From NCBI RefSeq assembly GCF_001277195.1, contig NZ_CP012268.1:1302001-1366000 (forward strand): 64,000 nucleotides of DNA, in the 5' to 3' direction. This DNA comes from Cronobacter muytjensii ATCC 51329. Lineage in GTDB: Bacteria; Pseudomonadota; Gammaproteobacteria; Enterobacterales; Enterobacteriaceae. The notes beneath the pieces were generated by a model. The model was not told the DNA's origin and searched no databases. It saw only the letters and a list, made by a program, of their open reading frames with translations. Of the stretch, positions 7,532 through 15,702 are shown piece by piece. The translations under genes and the position numbers were made by a program. Within the stretch, counting starts at the first letter, position 1. The number at the start of each line of letters is the position of its first letter.

Positions 7532-8788
7532 ATGAATTTTATTCGTAACGTTAAAATCCGCGCGATGGTCGTATGGGTCTTACTCTTATCAACCATCGCC
7601 TGGGTGGGGGTCTCCGGAGCGACGCTCTGGTTTCTACATCACCTGGAAGATAGTCTTAAACTGACGCCTGAGCAGGCAGGCTGGGTCGACACCACTCAAT
7701 TAATATTAAGCCTCTCGGTCGTGGGCAGTATCGCCCTTACCGTGCTGATGGAGCGTTATCTTTATTTCTGTCTGGTACGCCCCGTGGAGATAATTCGTGG
7801 GCACCTGAACGTACTGGCGGACGGCAATCTGGAAGTGAAGCTGCAGGACCTTGGCAGCAACTGCGTGGGGCTGATGGTGCCTTATATTCAGCGCATGCAG
7901 GATAACTGGGAAAAAACCGTCAGCGCTATTCGCGCGAGCGCAGACAGTATCCGCAGCCATGCGGGAGAGGTCACCGGTGTTAATAACGAACTCTCCACGC
8001 GCTCCGAAGAGCAGGCGGCCGCGCTGGAGCAAACCAGCTCCAGCATGCAGCAGCTCAGCAGCACGGTAAAACTCAACGCGGAAAACGCGAGCCATGCCAG
8101 CACGCTCGCCGGCAACGCCACGCGCACGGCGCAGGCGGGGGGCGCCTCCGTGAAAGAGGTGATGGAAACCATGTCGCGGATCTCCAGCAGCTCCAGCAAG
8201 ATCGTCGATATCACCACGGTTATCAACAGTATTGCATTCCAGACTAACATCCTTGCGCTTAACGCGGCAGTGGAGGCGGCACGCGCGGGCGAGCAGGGCC
8301 GTGGCTTTGCGGTGGTAGCGGGCGAAGTGCGCAATCTCGCGAGCCGCAGCGCTCAGGCCGCGAAAGAGATTGAAACGCTGCTTAACGAGTCCGTCGCTAA
8401 TATCCAGACTGGCTCCGGTCAGGTGAAAAAGGCGGGCGAAGCGATGGATCAGATCCTGGTCGCGGTGCGCCAGGTCAACGACATCATGGGCGAAATCGCC
8501 AGCGCCTCCGGAGAGCAGAGTGACGGCATCAGTCAGGTTGGCGTGGCGGTTAAAGAGATGGATGCTGTCACGCAACAGAACGTGCAACTGGTGCAGCAGT
8601 CCGTGCTGGCATCAAACGATCTGGAGCGTCAGGCCGGACATCTTACCGAGGTGGTAGGGCTGTTCCGCCTGCGCGGTCAGACTGAACGCGTTAAAGCTGC
8701 TGTATCCGCACCGCTGGTGCGGCCTGCGCTGGTCAGCGCGGCTGAGCCGAAAAGCGTCGCTGCCAGCGAAAACTGGGAAACCTTCTGA
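7532..8788 (+). CDS. Methyl-accepting chemotaxis protein with minimal periplasmic loop
   Basis: A chemoreceptor of 418 residues, well short of the roughly 550 usual for Tar/Tsr. Two membrane segments (about 11-34 and 56-80) enclose only about 20 periplasmic residues, so the four-helix ligand-binding domain is absent. A HAMP-like segment (LVRPVEIIRGHL) follows, then a complete signalling domain with the invariant hairpin tip (IAFQTNILALNAAVEAARAGEQGRGFAVVAGEVRNLASRSAQAAKEI). The C-terminal NWETF pentapeptide for CheR/CheB docking is intact. It is transcribed alone from a sigma-28 promoter. It may sense through its membrane or HAMP region, or work with other receptors in mixed arrays; the stimulus is unknown. 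Confidence 0.93.
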   Translation: MNFIRNVKIRAMVVWVLLLSTIAWVGVSGATLWFLHHLEDSLKLTPEQAGWVDTTQLILSLSVVGSIALTVLMERYLYFCLVRPVEIIRGHLNVLADGNLEVKLQDLGSNCVGLMVPYIQRMQDNWEKTVSAIRASADSIRSHAGEVTGVNNELSTRSEEQAAALEQTSSSMQQLSSTVKLNAENASHASTLAGNATRTAQAGGASVKEVMETMSRISSSSSKIVDITTVINSIAFQTNILALNAAVEAARAGEQGRGFAVVAGEVRNLASRSAQAAKEIETLLNESVANIQTGSGQVKKAGEAMDQILVAVRQVNDIMGEIASASGEQSDGISQVGVAVKEMDAVTQQNVQLVQQSVLASNDLERQAGHLTEVVGLFRLRGQTERVKAAVSAPLVRPALVSAAEPKSVAASENWETF

Positions 8789-8925
8789 GCCGGGCTGTGT
8801 GATAGAAAACTGTGAACCTCACGCTATTTTTTAAAACAATCTTTCATTTAATTTGAAAGTGCGTTTGGTGGATAGTATGGTGAGTTCACAGTTTGCTATT
8901 CATAGCCTTTTCAGGAGACAACCCA

Positions 8926-9564
8926 ATGAAAATTGCACTGATGATGGAAAACAGTCAGGCGGCCAAAAACGCAATCATCTATAAAGAGCTGAAAGCGGTG
9001 GCGGATGAGAAAGCGTTCCCGGTGTACAACGTCGGCATGAGCGATGAGAACGATCATCACCTGACCTACATCCACCTCGGGATCATGGCGAGCATCCTGC
9101 TGAATTCCAGAGCGGTGGATTTCGTGGTCACCGGCTGCGGCACCGGTCAGGGCGCGCTGATGTCCCTGAATATTCATCCGGGCGTGGTGTGCGGTTACTG
9201 CATCGATCCGGCGGATGCCTTCCTGTTCGCGCAGATCAACAACGGCAACGCGCTGGCGCTGCCGTTTGCGAAAGGCTTCGGCTGGGGCGCTGAACTCAAC
9301 GTGCGCTTCATCTTTGAAAAAGCCTTTACCGGGCGCAAAGGCGAAGGCTACCCGCCGGAGCGTAAAGAGCCGCAGGTGCGTAATGCGGGCATTCTCAACC
9401 AGGTGAAAGCGGCCGTGGTGAAAGACAACTATCTCGACACCCTGCGCGCCATCGACCCTGAACTGGTGAAAACCGCTGTCTCCGGCGAGCGTTTCCAGCA
9501 GTGTTTCTTCGATAACTGCCAGGATAAAGAGATTGAAGATTTCGTGCGCGGCCTCCTTGGCTAA
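8926..9564 (+). CDS. RpiB/LacA/LacB-family sugar-phosphate isomerase
   Basis: A 212-residue protein of the RpiB/LacAB aldose-ketose isomerase fold. The active-site motif VTGCGTGQGALMS contains the Cys (C71) and anion-hole glycines of the family (CGTGxG). It is longer than typical RpiB (about 150 residues), with an extra C-terminal region (about 150-212) containing Cys residues (FQQCFFDNCQD). The start at 8926 follows a clear AGGAGA site; the in-frame upstream extension lacks one. It is monocistronic with a strong terminator. The substrate is not evident; relatives act on ribose-5-P, galactose-6-P or similar sugars. Confidence 0.8.
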   Translation: MKIALMMENSQAAKNAIIYKELKAVADEKAFPVYNVGMSDENDHHLTYIHLGIMASILLNSRAVDFVVTGCGTGQGALMSLNIHPGVVCGYCIDPADAFLFAQINNGNALALPFAKGFGWGAELNVRFIFEKAFTGRKGEGYPPERKEPQVRNAGILNQVKAAVVKDNYLDTLRAIDPELVKTAVSGERFQQCFFDNCQDKEIEDFVRGLLG

Positions 9565-9575
9565 TCACGCCTGAT

Positions 9576-9606
9576 AAAAAGGCCAGCCCGTGGGCTGGCT
9601 TTTTTT
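9576..9606. terminator. Bidirectional terminator
   Basis: Stem GGCCAGCCC / GGGCTGGC(T) with A-run before and T-run after, placed between the isomerase gene and the converging exporter gene. Confidence 0.9.
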
Positions 9607-11026
9607 ATGCCTGTTTGCCGGAAACGCTGCTGCCGGCATGCGTGGCGAGCCTCAGCGTATCGATCATGCCGGCGAGGCTTATCAGCGCAATCATCACAAA
9701 CGCCAGCCGGAAGCTCACGCCCGGAATATCCGCTGTAAAAAAGGCCCCGCTTATCATCTCGCCAAGCCGGATGCCGATGGCGCCGAGCGTGACCCCAAGA
9801 CCGACGGCGAGCTGTGTTGCCGTGCTGAACAGCGTATTGGCGTAGCTCATTTCCCCTGCGGGCACATCGGCAAACGCCAGCGTGCTGATGCCGGTAAACT
9901 GAATCGAACGAAACACCCCGCCCAGAAACAGGATCAGCAGAATAAGCCATACCGGCGTTTGTGGCGTCAGTAGCGCACAGGCGAGCAGCGCCAGCACGTT
10001 CAGCAGGCCGTTAATCAGCAGCAGATTTTTGAAGCCAAGCCAGCGGATAAGCGGCGTGGTGGCGGGCTTGATCGTCAGATTACCGGCGAATACTGCCAGC
10101 ACCAGCAGCCCGGAGTGAAACGCGTCCATCCCGAAACCCACCTGAAACAGCAGCGGCAGTAAAAAGGGAACGGCGCTTATCGAGGCGCGAAACAGCGAGC
10201 CGCCATACATCGTCACCCGAAACGTCGGTACGGCCAGCGCATTGAGGCGAATCATCGGGAACGGCGCGCGGCGAAAATGACGCAGCGCGAAAACCAGCGC
10301 GCCGGTTCCCGCGAGCAGCAGGGCGACGGCAAGCCCGGTGCTGGTGTCGCGCGCGGCCAGCATCTCCATAGCGCTTACCAGCGCCACCATTGCCAGCGCA
10401 GTGGCGATAAATCCCGGCGTGTCGAACGGGCGGCGCTCGTCATCGTGGTTATCCGGGATAATACGCCAGGCGAGCGCCATCGCCAGCAGCCCGGCGGGCA
10501 GGTTAATAAAGAAGATCCAGCGCCAGCTGGCGTAGCTGGTGATAAACCCGCCGAGCGGCGGCCCGATAATCGGCGCTACCAGCGCAGGCCAGGTGAGCGT
10601 GGCGATAGCGGTAATAAGCTGATGTTTTGGCGTCACGCGCAGCACCGCGAGCCGCCCGACCGGCACCATCAGAGCGCCGCCCGCGCCCTGTAATATTCGC
10701 ATCAGCACGAACGTCTCCAGCGAATCCGCGAGACCGCACAGCACCGACGCGCCGGTAAAAATGCCGAGCGCCAGGGTAAACACTTTGCGCGCGCCGAAAC
10801 GATCGGCAATCCAGCCGCTGGCCGGGATCAGCACCGCCAGCGTGAGCAGATACGCGCTGATGCCGATATTGAGCGCGACGGCCTCAACGCCGAACGTCTG
10901 CGCCATCGTCGGCAGGGCGGTGGCGATCACCGTTCCATCGAGGAATTCCATAAAAAAGGCGCCAGCCACCAGCAGCGCGGCGGGAGAGATGCCCCCGGTA
11001 CCTGCCTTCGCCATATTCTGACCCAT
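9605..11026 (-). CDS. MFS drug-type exporter, DHA2 (14-TM) family
   Basis: A 473-residue major facilitator protein with the DHA2 pattern seen in EmrB, MdtD and HsrA: motif D1-like LDGTVIATALPTMAQ in TM1, motif A-like GWIADRFGARKVF between TM2 and TM3, and motif C-like ALVAPIIGPPLGG in TM5. About 14 hydrophobic stretches are present, so it is a proton-driven exporter of the inner membrane, probably for drugs or metabolites. No membrane-fusion partner lies next to it. The start is either 11026 or the Met four codons later. It is transcribed alone. Confidence 0.85.
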   Translation of the reverse strand: MGQNMAKAGTGGISPAALLVAGAFFMEFLDGTVIATALPTMAQTFGVEAVALNIGISAYLLTLAVLIPASGWIADRFGARKVFTLALGIFTGASVLCGLADSLETFVLMRILQGAGGALMVPVGRLAVLRVTPKHQLITAIATLTWPALVAPIIGPPLGGFITSYASWRWIFFINLPAGLLAMALAWRIIPDNHDDERRPFDTPGFIATALAMVALVSAMEMLAARDTSTGLAVALLLAGTGALVFALRHFRRAPFPMIRLNALAVPTFRVTMYGGSLFRASISAVPFLLPLLFQVGFGMDAFHSGLLVLAVFAGNLTIKPATTPLIRWLGFKNLLLINGLLNVLALLACALLTPQTPVWLILLILFLGGVFRSIQFTGISTLAFADVPAGEMSYANTLFSTATQLAVGLGVTLGAIGIRLGEMISGAFFTADIPGVSFRLAFVMIALISLAGMIDTLRLATHAGSSVSGKQA

Positions 11027-11135
11027 GCCCGCTCCCTAAACTATTTTTATAAATTTTAACCAAAAAGCATAATCGTTAAGCGCCGGAATTATCAGCATTT
11101 TATTAACATAACGCCCATTCTCATTAACTAAATGG

Positions 11136-11181
11136 CGTGATTTTAATCACAAAATGGTTGATTTTTGTGATGCAGGTCATA
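11136..11181 (+). promoter_or_regulatory. CRP/FNR-type sites upstream of azuC
   Basis: CGTGA-N6-TCACA (11136-11151) is a near-perfect CRP palindrome that also resembles an FNR site (GTGAT-N4-ATCAC). TGTGA-N6-TCATA (11166-11181) is a second CRP-like site 30 bp downstream, about 50 bases before the azuC start. E. coli azuC is known to be catabolite-controlled through CRP, so the sites fit. Confidence 0.6.
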
Positions 11182-11232
11182 TTATTGGGCTGCGGCAACC
11201 CGCTAACCAGAATGAACAAATTCGGAGCCTTT

Positions 11233-11316
11233 ATGAAACTGCGCAAGATCCTCAAAAGCATGTTTGAAAACTACTGCAAAACTTTTAAAGACGTTCCGCC
11301 AGCCGGGATGTTCTGA
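11233..11316 (+). CDS. azuC: Small inner-membrane protein AzuC
   Basis: A 27-codon gene whose product starts MKLRKILKSMF and continues YCKTFKDVPP, nearly identical to the 28-residue E. coli AzuC and one residue shorter at the C-terminus. AzuC is an amphipathic small protein associated with the inner membrane, reported to interact with the glycerol-3-phosphate dehydrogenase GlpD; its mRNA doubles as a base-pairing regulatory RNA (AzuCR). A GGAGCC ribosome site precedes the ATG and a strong terminator starts 2 bases after the stop, giving a very short sRNA-like transcript, consistent with the dual role. Whether the pairing region is conserved cannot be judged here. Confidence 0.9.
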   Translation: MKLRKILKSMFENYCKTFKDVPPAGMF

Positions 11317-11317
11317 T

Positions 11318-11347
11318 AAAAAAACCTGCCGCCGGGCAGGTTTTTTT
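11318..11347 (+). terminator. Terminator of azuC
   Basis: Stem ACCTGCC / GGCAGGT with a GCCG loop followed by seven T residues, immediately after the azuC stop, as in an Hfq-binding sRNA 3' end. Confidence 0.9.
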
Positions 11348-11504
11348 ATGCCTGACGCTCACGTTATACTCGCGGCTGTCTCAATCGCAAACCCCTGTTT
11401 TTTGCCTTCTGAAATCACGGTTCATTTTATGCGTCTCTGGCGTCACGTTCGCATTCGCCGGGCTTTGCCGTTACTATGTGCGGCTTCAAGCTAAGGAGAA
11501 CGTA

Positions 11505-11753
11505 ATGTCACAGCCCCTCACCGCCGAAGATGAACTGGTTTCCGACGTGGTCGCCTGCCAGTTGGTTATCAAACAGATCCTCGACGTCATCGACGTTATC
11601 GCGCCGGTGGAAGTGCGCGAAAAAATGGCCAGCCAGCTGAAAAGCATCGATTTTGCAGGCCATCCTTCCGCCGATCCGGTGACGCTGCGCGCCATTCAAA
11701 AAGCGGTGGCGCTCATTGAACTGCGCTTTACCCCGCAGAGCGACGCGCACTAA
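11505..11753 (+). CDS. yecJ: YecJ family protein (DUF2766)
   Basis: A short 82-residue cytoplasmic protein of unknown function. The sequence MSQPLTAEDELVSDVVACQL and the LRAIQKAVALIELRFTPQ tail fit what I recall of E. coli YecJ, which lies in the same neighbourhood. ATG 11505 was chosen because of the AAGGAG site 7 bases upstream; the frame extends 9 codons further with no ribosome site. No membrane segment or catalytic motif is visible. A GC-rich hairpin (GGCCCC/GGGGCC) follows the stop. Confidence 0.75.
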   Translation: MSQPLTAEDELVSDVVACQLVIKQILDVIDVIAPVEVREKMASQLKSIDFAGHPSADPVTLRAIQKAVALIELRFTPQSDAH

Positions 11754-11781
11754 GAAAAGCGGCCCCTTCCGGGGGCCGTTG

Positions 11782-12384
11782 TCAGTGAAAGAAACCCATC
11801 CAGGCGCTGGTCAGCAGCCAGAGCGCCATCACCTGTTGAAAACGCACCAGCGCTTTCTCACTGCGAAACACACGATGAACGCCGCATCCAAGCCATGCCC
11901 AGGCGGCAAGACAGGCCAGCGAAATCACCAGAAAGCCCAGCGCCTGAAACGCGAGCGTGAAAAACGCGCGGCCCTCATGCGGCGCAAATACCGTCACCAC
12001 CGCCATCGCCATCATCCAGGTTTTCGGGTTGATCAGCTGTAATGCGGCCGCCGCCTGCGCGCTGAACGGACGCGACGCGTCGCCTGCAAGCGTCACGGCG
12101 GGCGCCCGGAACAGTTGCCAGCTCATCCAGGTGAGCCACAGCGCGCCTGTGAGCGCCATCAGTCGCGCCAGCCACGGCGCGTGACGCAGCGCCTCGCCAG
12201 GGCCGACGCCGCACAGCAGTACAATTGCGCTTGAGGCGAAACAGGCGCCCGCCACGGCGGGCAGCGTCGCCCGCGCGCCGTAGCGCTGGCTGTTGGTGAA
12301 GATAAGAATGTTCGTCGGCCCCGGCGTAATCGAGGCGACAAAAGCGAAGCATAAAAACGGCAGCTGTTGTGAAAGCAGGCTCAT
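11782..12384 (-). CDS. LysE/RhtB-family amino acid exporter
   Basis: A 200-residue inner-membrane protein with five to six hydrophobic segments and the family N-terminal signature ASITPGPTNILIFTNS (compare TPGPNN in RhtB/EamB). LysE/RhtB proteins export amino acids or derivatives such as cysteine, O-acetylserine or homoserine lactone; the substrate here is not evident. It lies 38 bases downstream of an AraC-type regulator on the same strand, suggesting a regulator-exporter operon responding to the exported compound. Confidence 0.85.
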   Translation of the reverse strand: MSLLSQQLPFLCFAFVASITPGPTNILIFTNSQRYGARATLPAVAGACFASSAIVLLCGVGPGEALRHAPWLARLMALTGALWLTWMSWQLFRAPAVTLAGDASRPFSAQAAAALQLINPKTWMMAMAVVTVFAPHEGRAFFTLAFQALGFLVISLACLAAWAWLGCGVHRVFRSEKALVRFQQVMALWLLTSAWMGFFH

Positions 12385-12422
12385 AAGATCTCCCGGTTAT
12401 CTGAGCCGCTATCTTCGGGGGA

Positions 12423-13265
12423 TCAGCGCGCCGGGTCTGGAAGATTCGTGCAGAGTTTGCGGTAGTGGGCTGGCGAGAGCCGGTAGGCGCGCTGGAACCA
12501 GCGGCCCAGATGGCTCTGATCGGAAAAACCGAGCGCGGCCGCGACGTCGGCGGGCATCATACCGCGCGCAAGCAGCGTTCTGGCGCGGGCGAGACGCAGT
12601 TGAACCAGCCAGGCGTGCGGCGCCATGCCGAAGGCGTGCTTGAAACTGCGCGAGAGCGTGAAGCGGTCGGTATTGAGCGCCTGCGCCAGCTCCGCCAGCC
12701 CGATATTGTCACCGATGTGCGCAAACAGATAATCACGGGCGCGCTGGGCCATGCGCGCGTCGCGGATCTCACCGGGCAGCCGCTTGCGCCACTGACAGTG
12801 GTGCGTCAGCTGATTAAGCAAATTATCCATCACGCCCTGTTGCACAATACGCATCTCATCCTGATGCAGCGTGTTGAAGGTGGTGGCGATGGTGTGCGTG
12901 AGAACCGGATCGCGGGCAATCGTGTGGGCGAAGCGCAGCTCGTAACTGTCCGGCAGCGTGGCGTAAAGCCCGCCGAGCGTGTCGCGCAGCCAGCGCGCAT
13001 CCAGATAAAAGGTGAGATAGGTAAAACCGCCCGCGAGCGGCGCGTCGCCGTCGTGGGTCTCGCCGGGCTCCAGCAGAAAGGCGGCGCCGGGCGTGCTGTA
13101 ATGCCGCTCCCGGCGGCAGTGAAACTGCTGGGTGCCGGAGAGCGTCACGCCTGCCAGATAGCTGTCGTGCCAGTGCGGATCGTAGGCGTGGCCTTCGAAG
13201 TGCGCGCGGATGGTTTCGATGCCGGTGTCAGCGTGCTGTCGTAGTTCAATCCAGTCTTTTGCCAT
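12423..13265 (-). CDS. AraC-family transcriptional regulator
   Basis: A 280-residue regulator. The N-terminal half is a cupin-type sensing domain (DPHWHDSYLAGVTLSG, TPGAAFLLEPGETHDG). The C-terminal half (about 185-275) has the two helix-turn-helix motifs of AraC/XylS (LAELAQALNTDRFTLSRSFKHAFG; DVAAALGFSDQSHLGRWFQRAYRLSPAHYR). ATG 13265 follows GCAGGAG; the frame extends 10 codons upstream without a site. It lies just before the LysE exporter gene and probably controls it. It is not the arabinose regulator AraC, despite the nearby araFGH. Confidence 0.88.
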   Translation of the reverse strand: MAKDWIELRQHADTGIETIRAHFEGHAYDPHWHDSYLAGVTLSGTQQFHCRRERHYSTPGAAFLLEPGETHDGDAPLAGGFTYLTFYLDARWLRDTLGGLYATLPDSYELRFAHTIARDPVLTHTIATTFNTLHQDEMRIVQQGVMDNLLNQLTHHCQWRKRLPGEIRDARMAQRARDYLFAHIGDNIGLAELAQALNTDRFTLSRSFKHAFGMAPHAWLVQLRLARARTLLARGMMPADVAAALGFSDQSHLGRWFQRAYRLSPAHYRKLCTNLPDPAR

Positions 13266-13366
13266 AGCGTCTCCTGCGAAAGGAAACTCTAGCATAACGA
13301 ATCGTTAACAACAGTCTGGAAGATTTGTGCAGGCGGCCCGCAGGCCGCCCTGTTAAAGAAATACGA

Positions 13367-14710
13367 TCAGAAGAAAAGCGTCACCAGCAGGTAGCTGGCG
13401 GCGCAGGCGCAGCTGACGCCAATCAGACCGGGCAGAATAAAGCTGTGGTTTAAGATGAATTTGCCAATGCGGGTTGTACCGGAGCGATCAAAGCCAATGC
13501 ACGCCAGGTCGCTCGGGTAAGTCGGCAGCACGAAGTAACCGTAAGAGGCCGGGAAAAACGCTACCAGCATTTTCGGCTCCACGCCGAGCATCAGCCCCAT
13601 CGGCGCGACGGCGGTCAGCGCCGCGGCCTGGCTGTTTACCAGCTTGGAGACCAGAAACAGCACCAGCGCGTAGGTCCACGGGTGGCTCTTCACCACGCCT
13701 TCCAGCGCCATTTTCAGTTCCGCGAGATGCGCCTGAAAAAATGTATCGCTCATCCATGCCACGCCGAACACAGAGAAAATCGCCACCATCCCGGCTTTGA
13801 ACACCGCACCGCTGGAGACAGACGCCGCGTTGACCTTACAGACCACCAGCATCACGGCGCCTGCGATCAACATCATCATCTGAATCACCAGATTCATGGA
13901 GAGCGGGGCGATTTTACCTTTTACCTCAAACGCCGGGCGCAGCGCGGGCAGCGCGCCGAGCAGCACCACCAGCGCAATGGCGGCAAAGAAAATCCAGGTC
14001 GACCACCAGGCGTGTTTGTCAAAGCGCTGGTTCATGAGCGTTTCATTGCCGCCATAAATGAACTCACGCTGTTTCGGATCGCGCAGGCGCGCCTGAAACG
14101 CCTCGTCGTCGTCCAGATTTTTACCGCGTTTCAGGCTCCAGAGGGCGGCGATGAGCACGCCGAACAGCGAGGCGGGCACCGACACCGCCAGGATCTCCAG
14201 AATGCTCCACGCCTCGCCGATGCCGTGCTGCGCACCGAGAATCGAGACCAGCGACACCACCGCGACCGATACCGGCGAGGCGGTGATCGCCATCTGCGAG
14301 GCGACGGACGCCACCGCCATCGGTCGCTCGGGGCGAATATTTTTCTTCAGCGCGATATCCGCAATGATCGGGAACATGGTGTAAACCACGTGCCCGGTGC
14401 CGCATAAAAAGGTCAGCGTCCAGGTGGTGAGGGGCGCCAGCAGCGTGATGTGCTGCGGGTGACGGCGCAACAGCCGCTCGGCGAACTGCATCATCACGTT
14501 CAGCCCGCCTGCGGTTTGCAGCGTAGCGGCGCAGCCGATCACCGCAAGGATGGTCAGCATCACGTCCACCGGCGGCTTGCCCGGCTCCAGCCCAAAGATA
14601 AAGGTTAAAAGAAACAGCCCGATGCCGCTGATTAAGCCAAGCCCCATCCCGCCGAAGCGGGTGCCGGCCAGCAGACACAGAATAATGACGATAAATTCGA
14701 GGGTGATCAT
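13367..14710 (-). CDS. Anaerobic C4-dicarboxylate transporter of the DcuA/DcuB family
   Basis: A 447-residue inner-membrane carrier whose sequence tracks E. coli DcuB: GLEPGKPPVDVMLTILAV, LTFLCGTGHVVYTMFPI, ASQMAITASPVSVAVVSLVSILG, KLVNSQAAALTAVAPMGL, and FDRSGTTRIGKFILNHSFILPGLIGV. Dcu carriers exchange fumarate, aspartate or malate for succinate during anaerobic growth. ATG 14710 was chosen by alignment with DcuB; the frame runs six codons further. I cannot say whether it is DcuA, DcuB or a third paralogue; the E. coli dcuA and dcuB genes lie at other loci. A GGCGGCC/GGCCGCC hairpin follows the stop. Confidence 0.88.
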   Translation of the reverse strand: MITLEFIVIILCLLAGTRFGGMGLGLISGIGLFLLTFIFGLEPGKPPVDVMLTILAVIGCAATLQTAGGLNVMMQFAERLLRRHPQHITLLAPLTTWTLTFLCGTGHVVYTMFPIIADIALKKNIRPERPMAVASVASQMAITASPVSVAVVSLVSILGAQHGIGEAWSILEILAVSVPASLFGVLIAALWSLKRGKNLDDDEAFQARLRDPKQREFIYGGNETLMNQRFDKHAWWSTWIFFAAIALVVLLGALPALRPAFEVKGKIAPLSMNLVIQMMMLIAGAVMLVVCKVNAASVSSGAVFKAGMVAIFSVFGVAWMSDTFFQAHLAELKMALEGVVKSHPWTYALVLFLVSKLVNSQAAALTAVAPMGLMLGVEPKMLVAFFPASYGYFVLPTYPSDLACIGFDRSGTTRIGKFILNHSFILPGLIGVSCACAASYLLVTLFF

Positions 14711-14878
14711 AAGGCTCCTGCCACACAACGTTGGGTGAATCGCTTAAGCATTGCAAATTGTGTGGATAACCATTGGGAGCCAGATCGGATTTATAAAAAC
14801 CTAACAAAAACAGTACATTGTTAACTTATGATTAACGTCGGGCCGGGGCGGGGAGGAGGGCAAACGGCAGAAACGACA

Positions 14879-14898
14879 GCGCCCTCGGTAGAGGGCGC
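14879..14898 (-). terminator. Hairpin downstream of ftnB
   Basis: Perfect 8-bp stem GCGCCCTC / GAGGGCGC with a 4-base loop, 20 bases past the ftnB stop. There is no long T-run, so its strength as a terminator is uncertain. Confidence 0.5.
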
Positions 14899-14917
14899 GG
14901 GGGCATTACAAGACATT

Positions 14918-15418
14918 TTACTGCATCTGTTCCATCATCCCCAGCAGGCGCTGGTCCGCCTCTTCGGCGCACAGACCCGCTTTACGGGCGCTTGCGAGTT
15001 CACGCAGGATAGTCTCCAGCAGCGCCTCATCCTGGCGCAGCTCATTTTCGAATTCGCTGAGCATCGCGAGTGTCGCCTCGTCGCGCGCGGTGTGCGCCTC
15101 GCTCATCAGGCGCGTCAGCGCCGCGCGGCGCCCGGTCAGTTCTTCCTGCATCTGGTGGAAAATCGCCTCAAGGCTTAAGCAGTCGGGCTTCACCGATTTC
15201 AAAGCGCCGAGCACCGGATTGGCGCCGGTTTGCTTCAGATAATCGAATAAACGCATCATTTGCGTCACATTATGTTGCGCCTGATGACGCAATACCGTCG
15301 CGCTGCCATTGAGGCTTTGCTGCGCGCACCAGTCGCTGTAATACAGGCACAAATTCGATGCATAAAACTCCTTATTCATTTGTGCATTCAGTTTCTGCAC
15401 CACGCTGATGGGAGCCAT
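14918..15418 (-). CDS. ftnB: Ferritin-like protein FtnB
   Basis: A 166-residue ferritin homologue. QKLNAQMNKEFYASNLCLYYSDWCAQQSLNG and NVTQMMRLFDYLKQTGA match E. coli FtnB (YecI, 167 residues). Compared with FtnA, several ferroxidase ligands are changed (for example HQAQHNVTQMM instead of HAQEEMTHMQ), as is typical for FtnB. In Salmonella, FtnB has been linked to iron-sulfur cluster repair and oxidative stress rather than bulk storage. It is probably monocistronic, with an AT-rich leader. Confidence 0.92.
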   Translation of the reverse strand: MAPISVVQKLNAQMNKEFYASNLCLYYSDWCAQQSLNGSATVLRHQAQHNVTQMMRLFDYLKQTGANPVLGALKSVKPDCLSLEAIFHQMQEELTGRRAALTRLMSEAHTARDEATLAMLSEFENELRQDEALLETILRELASARKAGLCAEEADQRLLGMMEQMQ

Positions 15419-15627
15419 ATAAATATCCTTATTGACAGGTTTAAGAGAGGACGGTCATTGACCACGACAAGCGCGCTTCCGGCCTGCTACATCCCGGCGG
15501 GCCGCCACTTGTCAACCGTCACTACAGAAGCGTGCGTTATTTTCCTGATGTATTAAGCCTGGTATAAATGGGGGCTTTTGCCACTCCAACCGTTTCTTTC
15601 TCAAAACGTGACGCAGCGCCGGATTAT

Positions 15628-15648
15628 TAATGAAACAATGTTTCATTA
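15628..15648. promoter_or_regulatory. Perfect 21-bp inverted repeat upstream of the DJ-1 gene
   Basis: Arms TAATGAAACA and TGTTTCATTA flank a single central A, with all ten positions paired. It lies 55 bases before the start codon, in the promoter region, and looks like the operator of a dimeric repressor (TetR-, LacI- or RpiR-type). The regulator is not identifiable from the window. Confidence 0.6.
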
Positions 15649-15702
15649 TTTAGCCAGCCCGGAAAAACGAACGCATTTACGTACATATAACAGGAGCGAG
15701 AA

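Noticed and set aside
12423..13265. This AraC-family protein as the arabinose regulator of araFGH
   Set aside because: Its N-terminal half does not match AraC, it lies in an operon with a LysE exporter, and arabinose araC is normally next to araBAD. Proximity to araFGH is coincidental.
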